A stretch of DNA of 31,865 nt from Betaproteobacteria bacterium (GCA_025353085.1 JANXRI010000357.1:1-31865), one strand, 5' to 3'. Shown: positions 9,047-17,231, numbered from the stretch's first letter. Numbers and translations: made by a program. The notes: generated by a model from the letters alone, not told the origin.

Positions 9047-9686
9047 GTTACGAACTTTCCTTTTTCTTCTACTGTTGGGCGCCGCGGGCTTAACGCACGT
9101 GGCGCACGGGGCCGCGACCATTCTCGTGTTCGGCGACAGCATTTCGGCGGGTTACGGCCTGGCGCGCGACCAAAGCTGGGTCGATCTCATGCGCGCGCGG
9201 CTGGCAGGCGAAAACGCCGATTATAAGGTCGTCAATGCCAGCGTGAGCGGCGAAACGACCGAAGGCGGCAGGCGGCGCCTTCCCGCCGCGCTCGACCAGC
9301 ATCGGCCGCGCGTCGTGATCATCGAGCTCGGCGGCAATGACGGCCTGCGCGGCGCCCGCATTGAAACGATCCGCGCCAATCTCGCCGCCATGCTTGCCGA
9401 ATGCCGCAAGCGCAATAGCCAGGTCCTGCTGGTGGGAATGAATCTGCCGCCCAACTATGGCAGCGACTACGGCGAAAAGTTTCGCCTGATCTTCGACATG
9501 CTCGCGAAAACGCAGCGCGTGCCGCTGGTGCCGTTTTTATTCCAAGGCTTCGCGACCGACCGCACCATGTTTCAGCCCGATGGTATACATCCGGTCGCCG
9601 CCGCGCAGGCAAAGATGCTTGACATCGTGTGGCCCGTTTTGCGCCCGCTGGTGATGCGAACGCCGCCGCAGGAAAAATCGCGCTAA
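9045..9686 (+). CDS. tesA: TesA-type periplasmic SGNH esterase/thioesterase
   Basis: Multifunctional acyl-CoA thioesterase I / lysophospholipase L1 / arylesterase, exported to the periplasm. The product has 213 residues with a cleavable signal peptide (about 1-22, ending HVAHG). The SGNH blocks are GDSIS with the nucleophile S32, ELGGNDGLRG around 95-103, and PDGIHP with the Asp-His pair D179/H182. The start at 9045 puts the signal peptide exactly at the N terminus; the longer open frame from 8823 runs antisense through ybbA and is rejected. The TAA stop overlaps the TAG stop of selD on the opposite strand. The tesA-ybbA divergent pairing is also found in E. coli. Confidence 0.94.
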   Translation: MLRTFLFLLLLGAAGLTHVAHGAATILVFGDSISAGYGLARDQSWVDLMRARLAGENADYKVVNASVSGETTEGGRRRLPAALDQHRPRVVIIELGGNDGLRGARIETIRANLAAMLAECRKRNSQVLLVGMNLPPNYGSDYGEKFRLIFDMLAKTQRVPLVPFLFQGFATDRTMFQPDGIHPVAAAQAKMLDIVWPVLRPLVMRTPPQEKSR

Positions 9687-10741
9687 CTGACGGTAATCGT
9701 CGCGGGCCCTGTGCTCAGGCTGCCGATTGCGCACGCATACTTGAAACCCTGCCGCCTGAATATGTCGAGCACGCGCGGCGCGCTCGCCTCGTCACAGGCG
9801 ACGAGCAGACCGCCGCTCGTCTGGGGATCGGTCAGAAGTGTTTTATGCCACCCGGGCATGGTTTGCGGCAAGTTCACATGCGCAGCCACGCTGGTCCAGT
9901 TGCGATCCGATGCACCGGTCGCATAACCGCTCTGCGCAAGGTGTTTGGCCGCCGACAATATCGGCAGCGCATCAAAGCGAATTTCAGCGTGCAGTTTCGA
10001 ACCGCGGCAGATTTCGTGCAGATGCCCCGCGAGGCCGAACCCGGTGACGTCTGTCATCGCATGCACGCCAGGCAATTCGGCAAGCTCGATGCCGGCAGTA
10101 TTGAGTTGCGTGGTGGTCTCTATCATCTGTTCGTAGGCTTTGTCGCGCAGTTCGCCCTTTTTCAGCGCCGCGCTCATGATGCCGACGCCCAATGCCTTGC
10201 CGAGTATCAGCACGTCCCCGCTCCGCGCCTGGTCGTTCCGCTTGACGCGCGATGGATGGACGAGCCCCAGGGCCACCAGCCCGTATATCGGTTCCGGATT
10301 ATCAATCGAGTGCCCGCCCGCAATCGGTATGCCGGCTGCTTCGCACACCGATTGTCCGCCCGCGAGAATTTGTTGCATTGCCTCAACCGGCAACTTGCCG
10401 ATCGGCATGCCGACGAGCGCGAGCGCAAACAGCGGCCGCGCGCCCATCGCATAAATATCAGAGATTGCATTGGTTGCGGCAATCCGCCCAAAGTCAAAAG
10501 GATCGTCGACTATTGGCAGAAAAAAATCGGTTGTAGCGACGATGGCCTGCTCAGCGTTGATGCGATACACGGCCGCATCATCGCTCGACTCGGTGCCGAC
10601 GAGCAGATCCGGATACGCGCGCGTGAGCGGTATCTTCGACAGCAATTCCCCCAGCAACGCTGGCGGTAATTTGCAGCCTCATCCGCCGCCGTGTGAGAAT
10701 GCGGTGAGCTTTATTTTTTGCACGTCGAGGGGATCATTCAT
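9683..10741 (-). CDS. selD: SelD, selenophosphate synthetase, with selenocysteine encoded by UGA
   Basis: SelD makes selenophosphate from selenide and ATP, the selenium donor for selenocysteine and for 2-selenouridine in tRNA. A plain ORF starts only at 10657 and lacks the active site. Reading upstream in the same frame there is a TGA at 10681-10679, preceded by 20 sense codons from an ATG at 10741. The translation around the TGA is FSHGGG-U-GCKLPP, which lines up with the E. coli catalytic block YSHGAG-C17-GCK20. The UGA therefore sits exactly at the catalytic Cys/Sec position and keeps the essential lysine. A SECIS-like hairpin follows directly. The full product is 352 residues, close to the family norm of about 347. 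Later family blocks include SDDAAVY, ATTDFFLPIVDDP and AMTDVTGFGLAGHL. Confidence 0.93.
10644..10671 (-). promoter_or_regulatory. Bacterial SECIS hairpin of selD
   Basis: On the selD mRNA strand a hairpin begins 7 nt after the UGA. From the base upward it pairs AAUU (10671-10668) with AAUU (10647-10644), has an A/G mismatch, pairs CC (10666-10665) with GG (10650-10649), has a bulged G (10664), and then pairs CCAGC (10663-10659) with GCUGG (10655-10651). The apical loop is GUU (10658-10656). A short apical stem about 20 nt after the UGA, with a bulge and a G at the start of the loop, is the form recognised by the elongation factor SelB. The structure was folded by eye. Confidence 0.8.
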
Positions 10742-10751
10742 TGGAGCTCAT
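10742..10751. promoter_or_regulatory. 10-bp selD/mnmH divergent gap with a shared GAGCTC ribosome-binding palindrome
   Basis: Only 10 bp separate the ATG of selD (10741, minus) from the TTG of mnmH (10752, plus). The palindrome GAGCTC in the gap gives a GGAG at 10743-10746 for mnmH, 5 bp before its TTG. It also gives a weaker GAG for selD on the other strand. There is no room for promoters here, so the promoter of each gene must lie inside the coding region of the other. Confidence 0.6.
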
Positions 10752-11846
10752 TTGCGTACTGATCTGCGCACTGATTCGCGTAATAACGACCTCGTTACCG
10801 TAGCACACCTCGCCGATTTTGACGAGATTATCGACACGCGCTCCGAATCTGAATTTGCGGAGGACCACGTGCCCGGCGCCGTCAATTATCCGGTGCTGAA
10901 CGATGCTGAGCGGGCACGCGTCGGTACGCTTTACAAGCAAGTGTCGGCGTTCGATGCGAAAAAACTCGGCGCTGCACTCGTCAGCCGCAACATCGCGCGT
11001 CATATCGAGACTGCGTTCGCACAACGCCCGCGCACCTGGCGGCCGCTCGTGTATTGCTGGCGCGGCGGCAGTCGCAGCAGCGCAATGACGCACGTGCTGC
11101 AGCAAGTCGGCTGGCGCGCGGCGCGCCTCGAAGGCGGCTACAAAACATACCGGCGGGCGGTGATTGCCGACCTCGAAATCATGCCCCGGCGCTATCGGTG
11201 GTGCGTGGTGTGCGGGCTCACCGGCTCGGGCAAGAGCCGCCTTCTGCGCGCGCTGGCGCAACGCGGCGCGCAAGTGCTTGACCTCGAAGCGCTCGCGGCA
11301 CATCGCGGTTCCGTGCTCGGCAATTTGCCCGGTGAACCGCAGCCCGCGCAAAAAATGTTCGACAGCCTGATCTGGTCCGCGCTGCGCGGTTTCGATGCGG
11401 CAAAACCGGTGTTCGTCGAAGCGGAAAGCAAAAAAATCGGCAATCTGCGCGTGCCGCAGTCGCTCATAGCCGCAATGTGGGACAGCGTGTGCGTGCAACT
11501 CGACGCGTCAATCAATTTGCGAGTCGACATGCTGATGGACGAATATCGCCATTTTGTAACAGACGCCGGGCTGCTCGGCGCACAGCTCGATTGCCTCGCC
11601 GCGCATTATGGCCAGCAGCAAATCACAGCGTGGAAGGAGGTTGCGGACCGCGGTGAGTGGCATACGCTGGTGCGCGCACTGCTCGAAATGCATTATGACC
11701 CTGCCTACACCCGCTCGACGCTCAAACACTATCCGCAACTCGCCGAGGGTGTGACATGTACCATTATGGCGAATGACGACGCTGCGTTTGAAGACGTCGC
11801 GACGCAGTGTCTTTTTGACGTCGCTAAACATTTCGCCGTACGCTAA
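10752..11846 (+). CDS. mnmH: MnmH (SelU), tRNA 2-selenouridine synthase
   Basis: Converts 2-thiouridine to 2-selenouridine at the wobble base of Lys, Glu and Gln tRNAs, using selenophosphate. From the TTG at 10752 the product has 364 residues, the same as E. coli MnmH. It has an N-terminal rhodanese domain (about 1-140) with the catalytic cysteine C102 in YCWRGGSRSS, then a P-loop domain with GLTGSGKS at 155-162 and the DLEALAAHRGSVLGN block. TTG is chosen because a GGAG lies 5 bp upstream and no ATG or GTG fits as well. A GTG near 10702 would overlap the selD start, and the open frame from 10470 runs antisense through selD. Together with selD it forms a selenium-use unit. Confidence 0.92.
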   Translation: MRTDLRTDSRNNDLVTVAHLADFDEIIDTRSESEFAEDHVPGAVNYPVLNDAERARVGTLYKQVSAFDAKKLGAALVSRNIARHIETAFAQRPRTWRPLVYCWRGGSRSSAMTHVLQQVGWRAARLEGGYKTYRRAVIADLEIMPRRYRWCVVCGLTGSGKSRLLRALAQRGAQVLDLEALAAHRGSVLGNLPGEPQPAQKMFDSLIWSALRGFDAAKPVFVEAESKKIGNLRVPQSLIAAMWDSVCVQLDASINLRVDMLMDEYRHFVTDAGLLGAQLDCLAAHYGQQQITAWKEVADRGEWHTLVRALLEMHYDPAYTRSTLKHYPQLAEGVTCTIMANDDAAFEDVATQCLFDVAKHFAVR

Positions 11847-11890
11847 CGTCGTGCAGATCGTTCCCTTACGTCTGGTTCCGGCGCCGTCGA

Positions 11891-11899
11891 TGGTATAAT
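11891..11899 (+). promoter_or_regulatory. Extended -10 promoter for the arn cluster
   Basis: TGG followed by TATAAT (11894-11899) is a perfect extended -10 element in the gap between mnmH and arnT. No good -35 hexamer is visible 16-18 bp upstream, which fits an extended -10 promoter. Transcription would start near 11906. Confidence 0.6.
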
Positions 11900-11948
11900 T
11901 CCGTCCCATTTGAGTAGTTCACCAGCAGCCACGCAATCACTTACAGCC

Positions 11949-13595
11949 ATGCCCGCGACACGCGGATGGTGGGTGCTAATTCTCATCGCCGTCGTCATCT
12001 GGTGCGGCAATCTCGAATACCGCAAGCTGTCGCTGTCCGACGAAGGCCGTTACGCCGAAATCCCGCGCTACATGGCGCAAAGCGGCGACTGGCTTACCCC
12101 GCGCCTGAACGGCATCAAATATTTTGAAAAGCCGCCGCTGCAATATTGGGCGACCGCGGCTGCCTATCGCGCGTTCGGTGAACACAATTGGAGCGCCCGT
12201 CTATGGCCCGCGCTGACCGGACTACTCGGCGTGCTGCTGACTTATTTTATCGGCGCGCGTCTTTACGGCACAGCGACTGGCCTTTATTCAGCCGCGGTGC
12301 TTGCCAGCAGCATCCTCTATGCGGCGCTCGCGCATGTCCTGACGCTCGACATGGGGCTCGCATTTTTCCTGACGATGGCGCTCGCCGGTCTGCTGCTGGC
12401 ACTCGACCCGCGCGCCGATGCACGCACCAACCGGCGCTGGATGCACGTCGCGGCCGCCGGCTGCGCGTTGGCAGTCTTAAGCAAGGGACTGATCGGCATC
12501 GTATTGCCTGGCGCGGTCATTACCCTTTACGTATTGATCAAGCGCGACTTCGCTCTGCTGCGCAAACTGCATCTCATAAGCTGCACTGCGTTGTTTCTCG
12601 CCATCACCGCTCCGTGGTTCATCGCGGTGTCACTCGCAAACCCGGAGTTCGCGTGGTTTTTTTTCGTGCACGAACACTTTCAGCGCTATACGTCGACCAT
12701 TCACCAGCGTTATCAGCCTTGGTACTTCTTCATTCCGATACTACTGGCGGGCATCTTGCCGTGGCTGTTTACCCTGATTGATGCGGTGCGCCAGGCCTTT
12801 AAACACATGGACAAAGACACGGGACGCTTTGACCCGTTGTTCTTTCTTTTGCTATGGACCGGTTTCATTTTCGCGTTCTTTTCGGCGTCCGGCTCCAAGC
12901 TACCGTCGTACATCCTGCCGATTTTCCCGGCGCTCGCCTTGATCATCGGCGCGCGGCTCTCCACCATCGGCGGCCGCACGCTGGCGATGCAGATGGCGCC
13001 GATCGCGGTGCTGGCCGCCGCGGGTATGGTTGCAGTGCCTTACACCGTCAGGCTCGCGACTGAAAATATACCGGCTGAACTTTATCTCGCGCAAATACCA
13101 TGGCTGACTGCCGCGGGCTTCGTCTTGCTCGCCGGCATGCTGCTTGCTGTTTATCTGGGCTGGCGCGGCCGCGTGCGCAACGCCATCATCGCGTGCGCAA
13201 TGACGGGACTTATCACTACGCAATTGATCGTAACGAGCGAGGATGCGCTATCGCCCGCGCACTCGACCTATCATTTAGCGCAGCAACTAAAACCGTATCT
13301 CAAACCGGGCGTGCCATTCTATAGCGTGCGCACCTACGAGCAGACACTGCCCTTTTACATCGATCGTACTGTTACGCTCGTCGAGTACCAGGACGAGATG
13401 GCCTATGGCCTGCAACAGGAGCCTGATTTATGGGTGCCGACGCTCGGCGAGTTCATGGTGCGCTGGCGCAAGGACGAGTACGCGCTGGCTGTCATGACCC
13501 TCGAAGTTTTTGCTGAGTTGCAGCAGTTAAAGTTGCCGATGCAACTCATCGCGCGCGATACCGAGCGCGTATTCGTGCGCACGCCGCCGCGGTGA
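11949..13595 (+). CDS. arnT: ArnT-like lipid A 4-amino-4-deoxy-L-arabinose transferase
   Basis: Inner-membrane GT83/PMT-type glycosyltransferase that moves L-Ara4N from undecaprenyl phosphate to lipid A on the periplasmic face, lowering the negative charge and the binding of polymyxin. The 548-residue product has an N-terminal helix, the conserved first loop LSDEGRYAEIPRYMAQSGDW with the key acidic pair, and the FEKPPLQYW block. About twelve hydrophobic segments and a soluble C-terminal domain follow. The start is uncertain. The frame also has a TTG at 11910, but this is only a few bases from the predicted transcription start, so the ATG at 11949 is preferred; neither has a clear ribosome-binding site. 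The arnC, arnA-like and arnD genes downstream support this role over a general PMT transferase. Confidence 0.85.
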   Translation: MPATRGWWVLILIAVVIWCGNLEYRKLSLSDEGRYAEIPRYMAQSGDWLTPRLNGIKYFEKPPLQYWATAAAYRAFGEHNWSARLWPALTGLLGVLLTYFIGARLYGTATGLYSAAVLASSILYAALAHVLTLDMGLAFFLTMALAGLLLALDPRADARTNRRWMHVAAAGCALAVLSKGLIGIVLPGAVITLYVLIKRDFALLRKLHLISCTALFLAITAPWFIAVSLANPEFAWFFFVHEHFQRYTSTIHQRYQPWYFFIPILLAGILPWLFTLIDAVRQAFKHMDKDTGRFDPLFFLLLWTGFIFAFFSASGSKLPSYILPIFPALALIIGARLSTIGGRTLAMQMAPIAVLAAAGMVAVPYTVRLATENIPAELYLAQIPWLTAAGFVLLAGMLLAVYLGWRGRVRNAIIACAMTGLITTQLIVTSEDALSPAHSTYHLAQQLKPYLKPGVPFYSVRTYEQTLPFYIDRTVTLVEYQDEMAYGLQQEPDLWVPTLGEFMVRWRKDEYALAVMTLEVFAELQQLKLPMQLIARDTERVFVRTPPR

Positions 13596-13623
13596 TCTAA
13601 AGGCATTCCCAGGGAGACCCACG

Positions 13624-13995
13624 ATGAATGCGACCAGTTTTTCATTGCTGATGACGGGCGTAATGCTCAACGCCGGCGCCCAACTTTTGCTCAAGGCCGG
13701 CACCAACAACGTCGGCGTATTCGAGTTCAGCCGCGACAACATCGTGCCGATCGGCTGGCAACTCGCCACCGAGCCGCACATCGTCGGCGGCCTTGCCTGC
13801 TATGTCATCAGCGTCGTGGTGTGGATCATGGCGCTGTCGCGCGTCGAAGTGAGCGTGGCATATCCACTGTTGTCGGTTGGCTACGTCGTCAATGCAATTG
13901 CAGCATGGTATTTGTTTGGCGAAGCACTGACGCCGCTGCGCCTCGCCGGCATCGGCGTCATCATTATCGGCGTGTGCCTGGTGACGCGTTCGTGA
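13624..13995 (+). CDS. Small four-helix DMT/EamA transporter, ArnE-like
   Basis: A 123-residue membrane protein with four hydrophobic segments (about 5-22, 55-75, 79-97 and 101-121) of the small multidrug resistance/EamA half-size type. In enterobacteria the ArnE-ArnF heterodimer flips undecaprenyl-phosphate-L-Ara4N across the inner membrane. Here there is a single gene in the equivalent setting between arnT and arnC, so it would have to act as a homodimer or with a partner elsewhere. A GGGAG sits ahead of the ATG with good spacing. The ArnE/F role is inferred from position; sequence alone gives only the superfamily. Confidence 0.8.
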   Translation: MNATSFSLLMTGVMLNAGAQLLLKAGTNNVGVFEFSRDNIVPIGWQLATEPHIVGGLACYVISVVVWIMALSRVEVSVAYPLLSVGYVVNAIAAWYLFGEALTPLRLAGIGVIIIGVCLVTRS

Positions 13996-14063
13996 TGTGG
14001 CGTGGACGCGCGTGAGAGTCGACGCCCGCATCGCGCATCGGTTACCATGCGCATGAACCTGCC

Positions 14064-15056
14064 ATGCCTATCATGATTGCGCCGACCGTTTCGATCATCA
14101 TTCCCGTTTACAACGAGGAACAGGCGCTGCCGCTGCTGTTTTCGCGCCTCTATCCGGCGCTCGACAAACTCGGCGTCAGCTATGAAATAATTTTCATCAA
14201 TGACGGCAGCCGCGACCGCTCGGCCGCGCTGTTGCGTGAACAATTTCAAGCCCGCCCCGACGTCACGCGCGTGATTCTTTTCAGCGGCAACTTTGGCCAG
14301 CACATGGCGATCATGGCGGGCTTCGAGCATAGCCGCGGTCGCCGCATCGTCACGCTCGACGCCGACTTGCAAAATCCGCCGGAGGAAATCGGCAACCTGC
14401 TGGCGGCGATGGATGGCGGCCATGATTACGTGGGCTCGATCCGCACCCAGCGCCAGGATTCCGCGTTTCGCCGGCGGGCGTCACGTTCGATGAACTGGCT
14501 GCGCGAGCGCATCACGCGCATTCGCATGACGGACCAGGGCTGCATGCTGCGTGCTTACGACCGCAAAATTGTCGACGCGATTACTTCGAGTCATGAGGTC
14601 AATACCTTTATACCGGCGCTTGCTTATACCTATGCCGCCAATCCGACCGAAATCGAGGTCGCCCACGAGGAGCGCGCGGCCGGCGAGTCCAAATATTCAC
14701 TGTACGCGCTGATCCGCCTGAATTTCGATCTCGTCACCGGATTCTCGATTATGCCGTTGCAGGTTTTCTCGCTGATCGGCATGTTCGTCGCCGTGACGTC
14801 AGTGGTGGTCTATGTCGGCGTCATCATCGAGCGCTGGATTGTCGCCGACACGATGCAAGAGGGACTGATGGCGCTTTGGGACCGCGACATTTTGCAGTTT
14901 TTTCTGACCGGTCTCGTGCTGTTCGGCCTGGGTTTGCTCGGCGAATACATCGGCCGCATCTATCAGCAGGTCCGCAGCCGTCCGCGCTACCTCGTGCAGG
15001 CGATTCTCGAAAAAAAGGATGAAAGCGTGCGCATGAAAGCGGAAATTTCATCCTGA
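14064..15056 (+). CDS. arnC: ArnC-like undecaprenyl-phosphate Ara4-formyl-N transferase
   Basis: GT2-family transferase that attaches 4-formamido-L-arabinose from the UDP sugar to undecaprenyl phosphate on the cytoplasmic face. The 330-residue product opens with VSIIIPVYNEEQALP, then IIFINDGSRDRS, the TLDADLQNPPEEI metal/nucleotide block and the DQGCMLRAYDRKIVDAI region. It ends with two membrane helices (about 233-257 and 275-297). Length and layout match E. coli ArnC (322 residues). It could be read as a generic dolichol-phosphate-mannose-synthase-like enzyme, but its position between arnT and the two ArnA-domain genes decides the call. ATGs at 14064 and 14073 are both possible. Confidence 0.9.
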   Translation: MPIMIAPTVSIIIPVYNEEQALPLLFSRLYPALDKLGVSYEIIFINDGSRDRSAALLREQFQARPDVTRVILFSGNFGQHMAIMAGFEHSRGRRIVTLDADLQNPPEEIGNLLAAMDGGHDYVGSIRTQRQDSAFRRRASRSMNWLRERITRIRMTDQGCMLRAYDRKIVDAITSSHEVNTFIPALAYTYAANPTEIEVAHEERAAGESKYSLYALIRLNFDLVTGFSIMPLQVFSLIGMFVAVTSVVVYVGVIIERWIVADTMQEGLMALWDRDILQFFLTGLVLFGLGLLGEYIGRIYQQVRSRPRYLVQAILEKKDESVRMKAEISS

Positions 15057-15144
15057 ATAACGCGCGACGGCCCACCTTGCGATTTACCGGCGTGAAGAGC
15101 GGGCCGGGGTTCATCGCTCCGCTTCAGCGCTGTTCCGTGAAGTC

Positions 15145-16077
15145 ATGACCGTCGCCGTCGTCTTCGCGTATCACAACGTCGGCGTCCAGTGCCTGTCCGT
15201 CCTGCTCGCCCACAAAGTAACCGTCGCGCTGGTCGTCACGCATACCGACAATCCCGCCGAAACGATCTGGTTCGCCAGCGTGGCAAAGTTGGCTGCCTCG
15301 CACCACGTGCCGGCCATCACGCCTGACGATCCAAACACACCCGACATGATCGAGCGTATCCGCGCGCTGCAGCCGGATTTCCTGTTTTCGTTTTATTACC
15401 GCAACATGCTCACGCCGGCGCTGCTCGACCTGCCCAAACGCGGTGCGCTCAACATGCACGGTTCGCTACTGCCCAGGTATCGCGGCCGAGTGCCGGTCAA
15501 CTGGGCGGTCATCAACGGCGAGCGGGAAACCGGCGCAACCTTGCACTACATGACCGCCAGGCCCGACGCGGGTGACATCGTGGCGCAGCAGGCTGTGCCT
15601 ATCCTGCCCGACGAGACGGCGGCGGACGTCTTCATTAAAGTGACGGCGGCTGCGGCCGGCGCACTCGACCGCGTGCTGCCCGCGCTTGTCAACGGCACCG
15701 CGCCGCGCGTGCCACAAATTCTTTCGCGGGGCAGTTATTTCCACGGCCGCAAGCCCGCTGATGGACTGATTGACTGGCGCCTGCCGGCACGCCGCGTGCA
15801 TAACCTCGTGCGCGGCGTCGCACCACCCTATCCGGGCGCCTTTACCGTCATAAATGGCACGACTTTGCGTATACTCCGCACACGTCTCGATGGCGCGGCG
15901 AGCCACCTGCTGCCGCAGCCGCAACTCTACGTGCAGGGCGGCCACTGTTACGCCGCGTGCGGCGACGGCAAAGTCCTGCAAATCATCGAAATGGAACTCG
16001 CCGGCACGCCGATTTCGCCGGCGGATTGGCAGGCGCGCTTTGGCAATCAACCCATCAATCTAGAGACAGCCTCTTAA
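15145..16077 (+). CDS. ArnA formyltransferase domain as a separate gene
   Basis: Equivalent of the N-terminal half of E. coli ArnA, which formylates UDP-L-Ara4N with 10-formyl-tetrahydrofolate. The 310-residue product has the formyltransferase catalytic triad at the expected positions: N103 and H105 in LNMHGSLLPRYRGR, and D141 in RPDAGDIVAQ (E. coli ArnA N102, H104, D140). A C-terminal OB-like part follows (about 200-300). In enterobacteria this domain is fused to the decarboxylase. Here the TAA stop overlaps the ATG of the decarboxylase gene (TAATG), so the two are separate but translationally coupled proteins. Confidence 0.9.
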   Translation: MTVAVVFAYHNVGVQCLSVLLAHKVTVALVVTHTDNPAETIWFASVAKLAASHHVPAITPDDPNTPDMIERIRALQPDFLFSFYYRNMLTPALLDLPKRGALNMHGSLLPRYRGRVPVNWAVINGERETGATLHYMTARPDAGDIVAQQAVPILPDETAADVFIKVTAAAAGALDRVLPALVNGTAPRVPQILSRGSYFHGRKPADGLIDWRLPARRVHNLVRGVAPPYPGAFTVINGTTLRILRTRLDGAASHLLPQPQLYVQGGHCYAACGDGKVLQIIEMELAGTPISPADWQARFGNQPINLETAS

Positions 16078-17120
16078 TGAAAAAAATCCTGATACTCGGC
16101 GTCAACGGCTTCATCGGCCATCACCTTTCCCAGCGCATCATCGAAACTACCGACTGGGAGGTTTATGGAATGGACATGCAGACTGAGCGCGTCACCGACC
16201 TGCTCGAGCATCCGCGCTTTCATTTTTTCGAAGGCGATATAACGATCAACAAGGAATGGATTGAATATCACATACGCAAATGCGACACGGTATTGCCGCT
16301 CGTCGCAATCGCGACGCCCGCAACCTATGTCAAGGAGCCGTTGCGCGTATTCGAACTCGATTTCGAAGCGAACCTGCCGATCGTTCGCTCATGCGTTAAA
16401 TATAAAAAGCGCATCCTGTTCCCGTCGACGTCCGAAGTCTATGGCATGTGCCGCGACAGCGAGTTCGACTCGGAAAATTCGGAACTCGTGCTGGGTCCGA
16501 TCGAGAAGCAGCGCTGGATTTATTCGTGCAGCAAGCAGTTGATGGACCGCGTAATCTGGGCTTACGGCTCGGAAGGCAGGCTCGATTTCACGCTGTTCCG
16601 GCCGTTCAACTGGATTGGCGCCGGGCTCGACAGCATCCATACGCCGAAGGAGGGCAGCTCGCGCGTGATCACCCAGTTTCTGGGCCATATCGTGCGCGGC
16701 GAAAACATCAAGCTGGTGGACGGCGGCACGCAGAAACGCGCGTTCACCTACATTAGCGACGGCGTCGACGCGCTGATGAAAATCATCGATAACGCAGGCG
16801 GTGTGGCCAACGGAAAAATCTACAACATCGGCAATCCGAAGAACAACTTTTCGGTCAAGGATCTCGCGCAGATGATGCTTGATCTCGCGCTGACTTACCC
16901 CGAATATCGCAAGAGCGCGAGAAAAGTCCGCCTGATCAAAACGACCGCTGCCGCTTATTACGGCAAGGGCTATCAGGACGTGCAAAACCGGGTGCCGAAA
17001 ATTACCAACACCTGCAACGAGCTCAAGTGGAAGCCGCGCGTAAACATGGAAACCGCGCTCAAGCACATCTTCGACGCCTATCGCACGCATGTCGGCGATG
17101 CACAACGACTGATGGATTGA
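16077..17120 (+). CDS. ArnA decarboxylase domain (UDP-glucuronate C-4'' decarboxylase) as a separate gene
   Basis: Equivalent of the C-terminal half of E. coli ArnA, an NAD-dependent short-chain dehydrogenase that oxidises and decarboxylates UDP-glucuronate to UDP-4-keto-arabinose. The 347-residue product has the NAD motif GVNGFIG (8-14), the catalytic Ser-Glu pair S119/E120 in PSTSEVYG, the Y149-K153 pair in YSCSKQLMDR, and R305 in QNRVPKI, matching E. coli R619. The Glu after the Ser and this Arg separate ArnA from ordinary UDP-sugar epimerases. The start overlaps the preceding stop by one base. An upstream ATG at 15957 lies inside the formyltransferase gene and is not used. Confidence 0.92.
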   Translation: MKKILILGVNGFIGHHLSQRIIETTDWEVYGMDMQTERVTDLLEHPRFHFFEGDITINKEWIEYHIRKCDTVLPLVAIATPATYVKEPLRVFELDFEANLPIVRSCVKYKKRILFPSTSEVYGMCRDSEFDSENSELVLGPIEKQRWIYSCSKQLMDRVIWAYGSEGRLDFTLFRPFNWIGAGLDSIHTPKEGSSRVITQFLGHIVRGENIKLVDGGTQKRAFTYISDGVDALMKIIDNAGGVANGKIYNIGNPKNNFSVKDLAQMMLDLALTYPEYRKSARKVRLIKTTAAAYYGKGYQDVQNRVPKITNTCNELKWKPRVNMETALKHIFDAYRTHVGDAQRLMD

Positions 17121-17135
17121 GCGCGCGTTGCGGGC

Positions 17136-17223
17136 GATGAGTGATGGGGGAAGGGCAATGGGTATAAAGCTTATCCCGCGAATGGTTGAATTTTACCCAT
17201 TACCCATCACCCATCGCTCATTC
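17136..17223. repeat. Long imperfect inverted repeat between the ArnA decarboxylase gene and arnD
   Basis: The arms at 17136-17164 and 17194-17223 are imperfect reverse complements of about 30 bp, built from runs such as GGGCAATGGGTA against TACCCATTACCC. A 29-bp spacer separates them. As RNA this would form a long hairpin. It fills most of the 111-bp gap before arnD. The degenerate GGGTGATGGG units resemble dispersed intergenic repeats rather than a rho-independent terminator; there is no T tract after the second arm. Confidence 0.7.
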
Positions 17224-17231
17224 CCACCCTC

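Noticed and set aside
9629..10669. Open frame of 346 codons on the plus strand
   Set aside because: Antisense to selD; no recognisable domain and the same antisense composition.
10679..10681. TGA in the selD frame as a nonsense mutation or sequencing error
   Set aside because: The position is the catalytic Cys/Sec site, the flanking residues are conserved, the frame is otherwise intact, and a SECIS-like hairpin follows.
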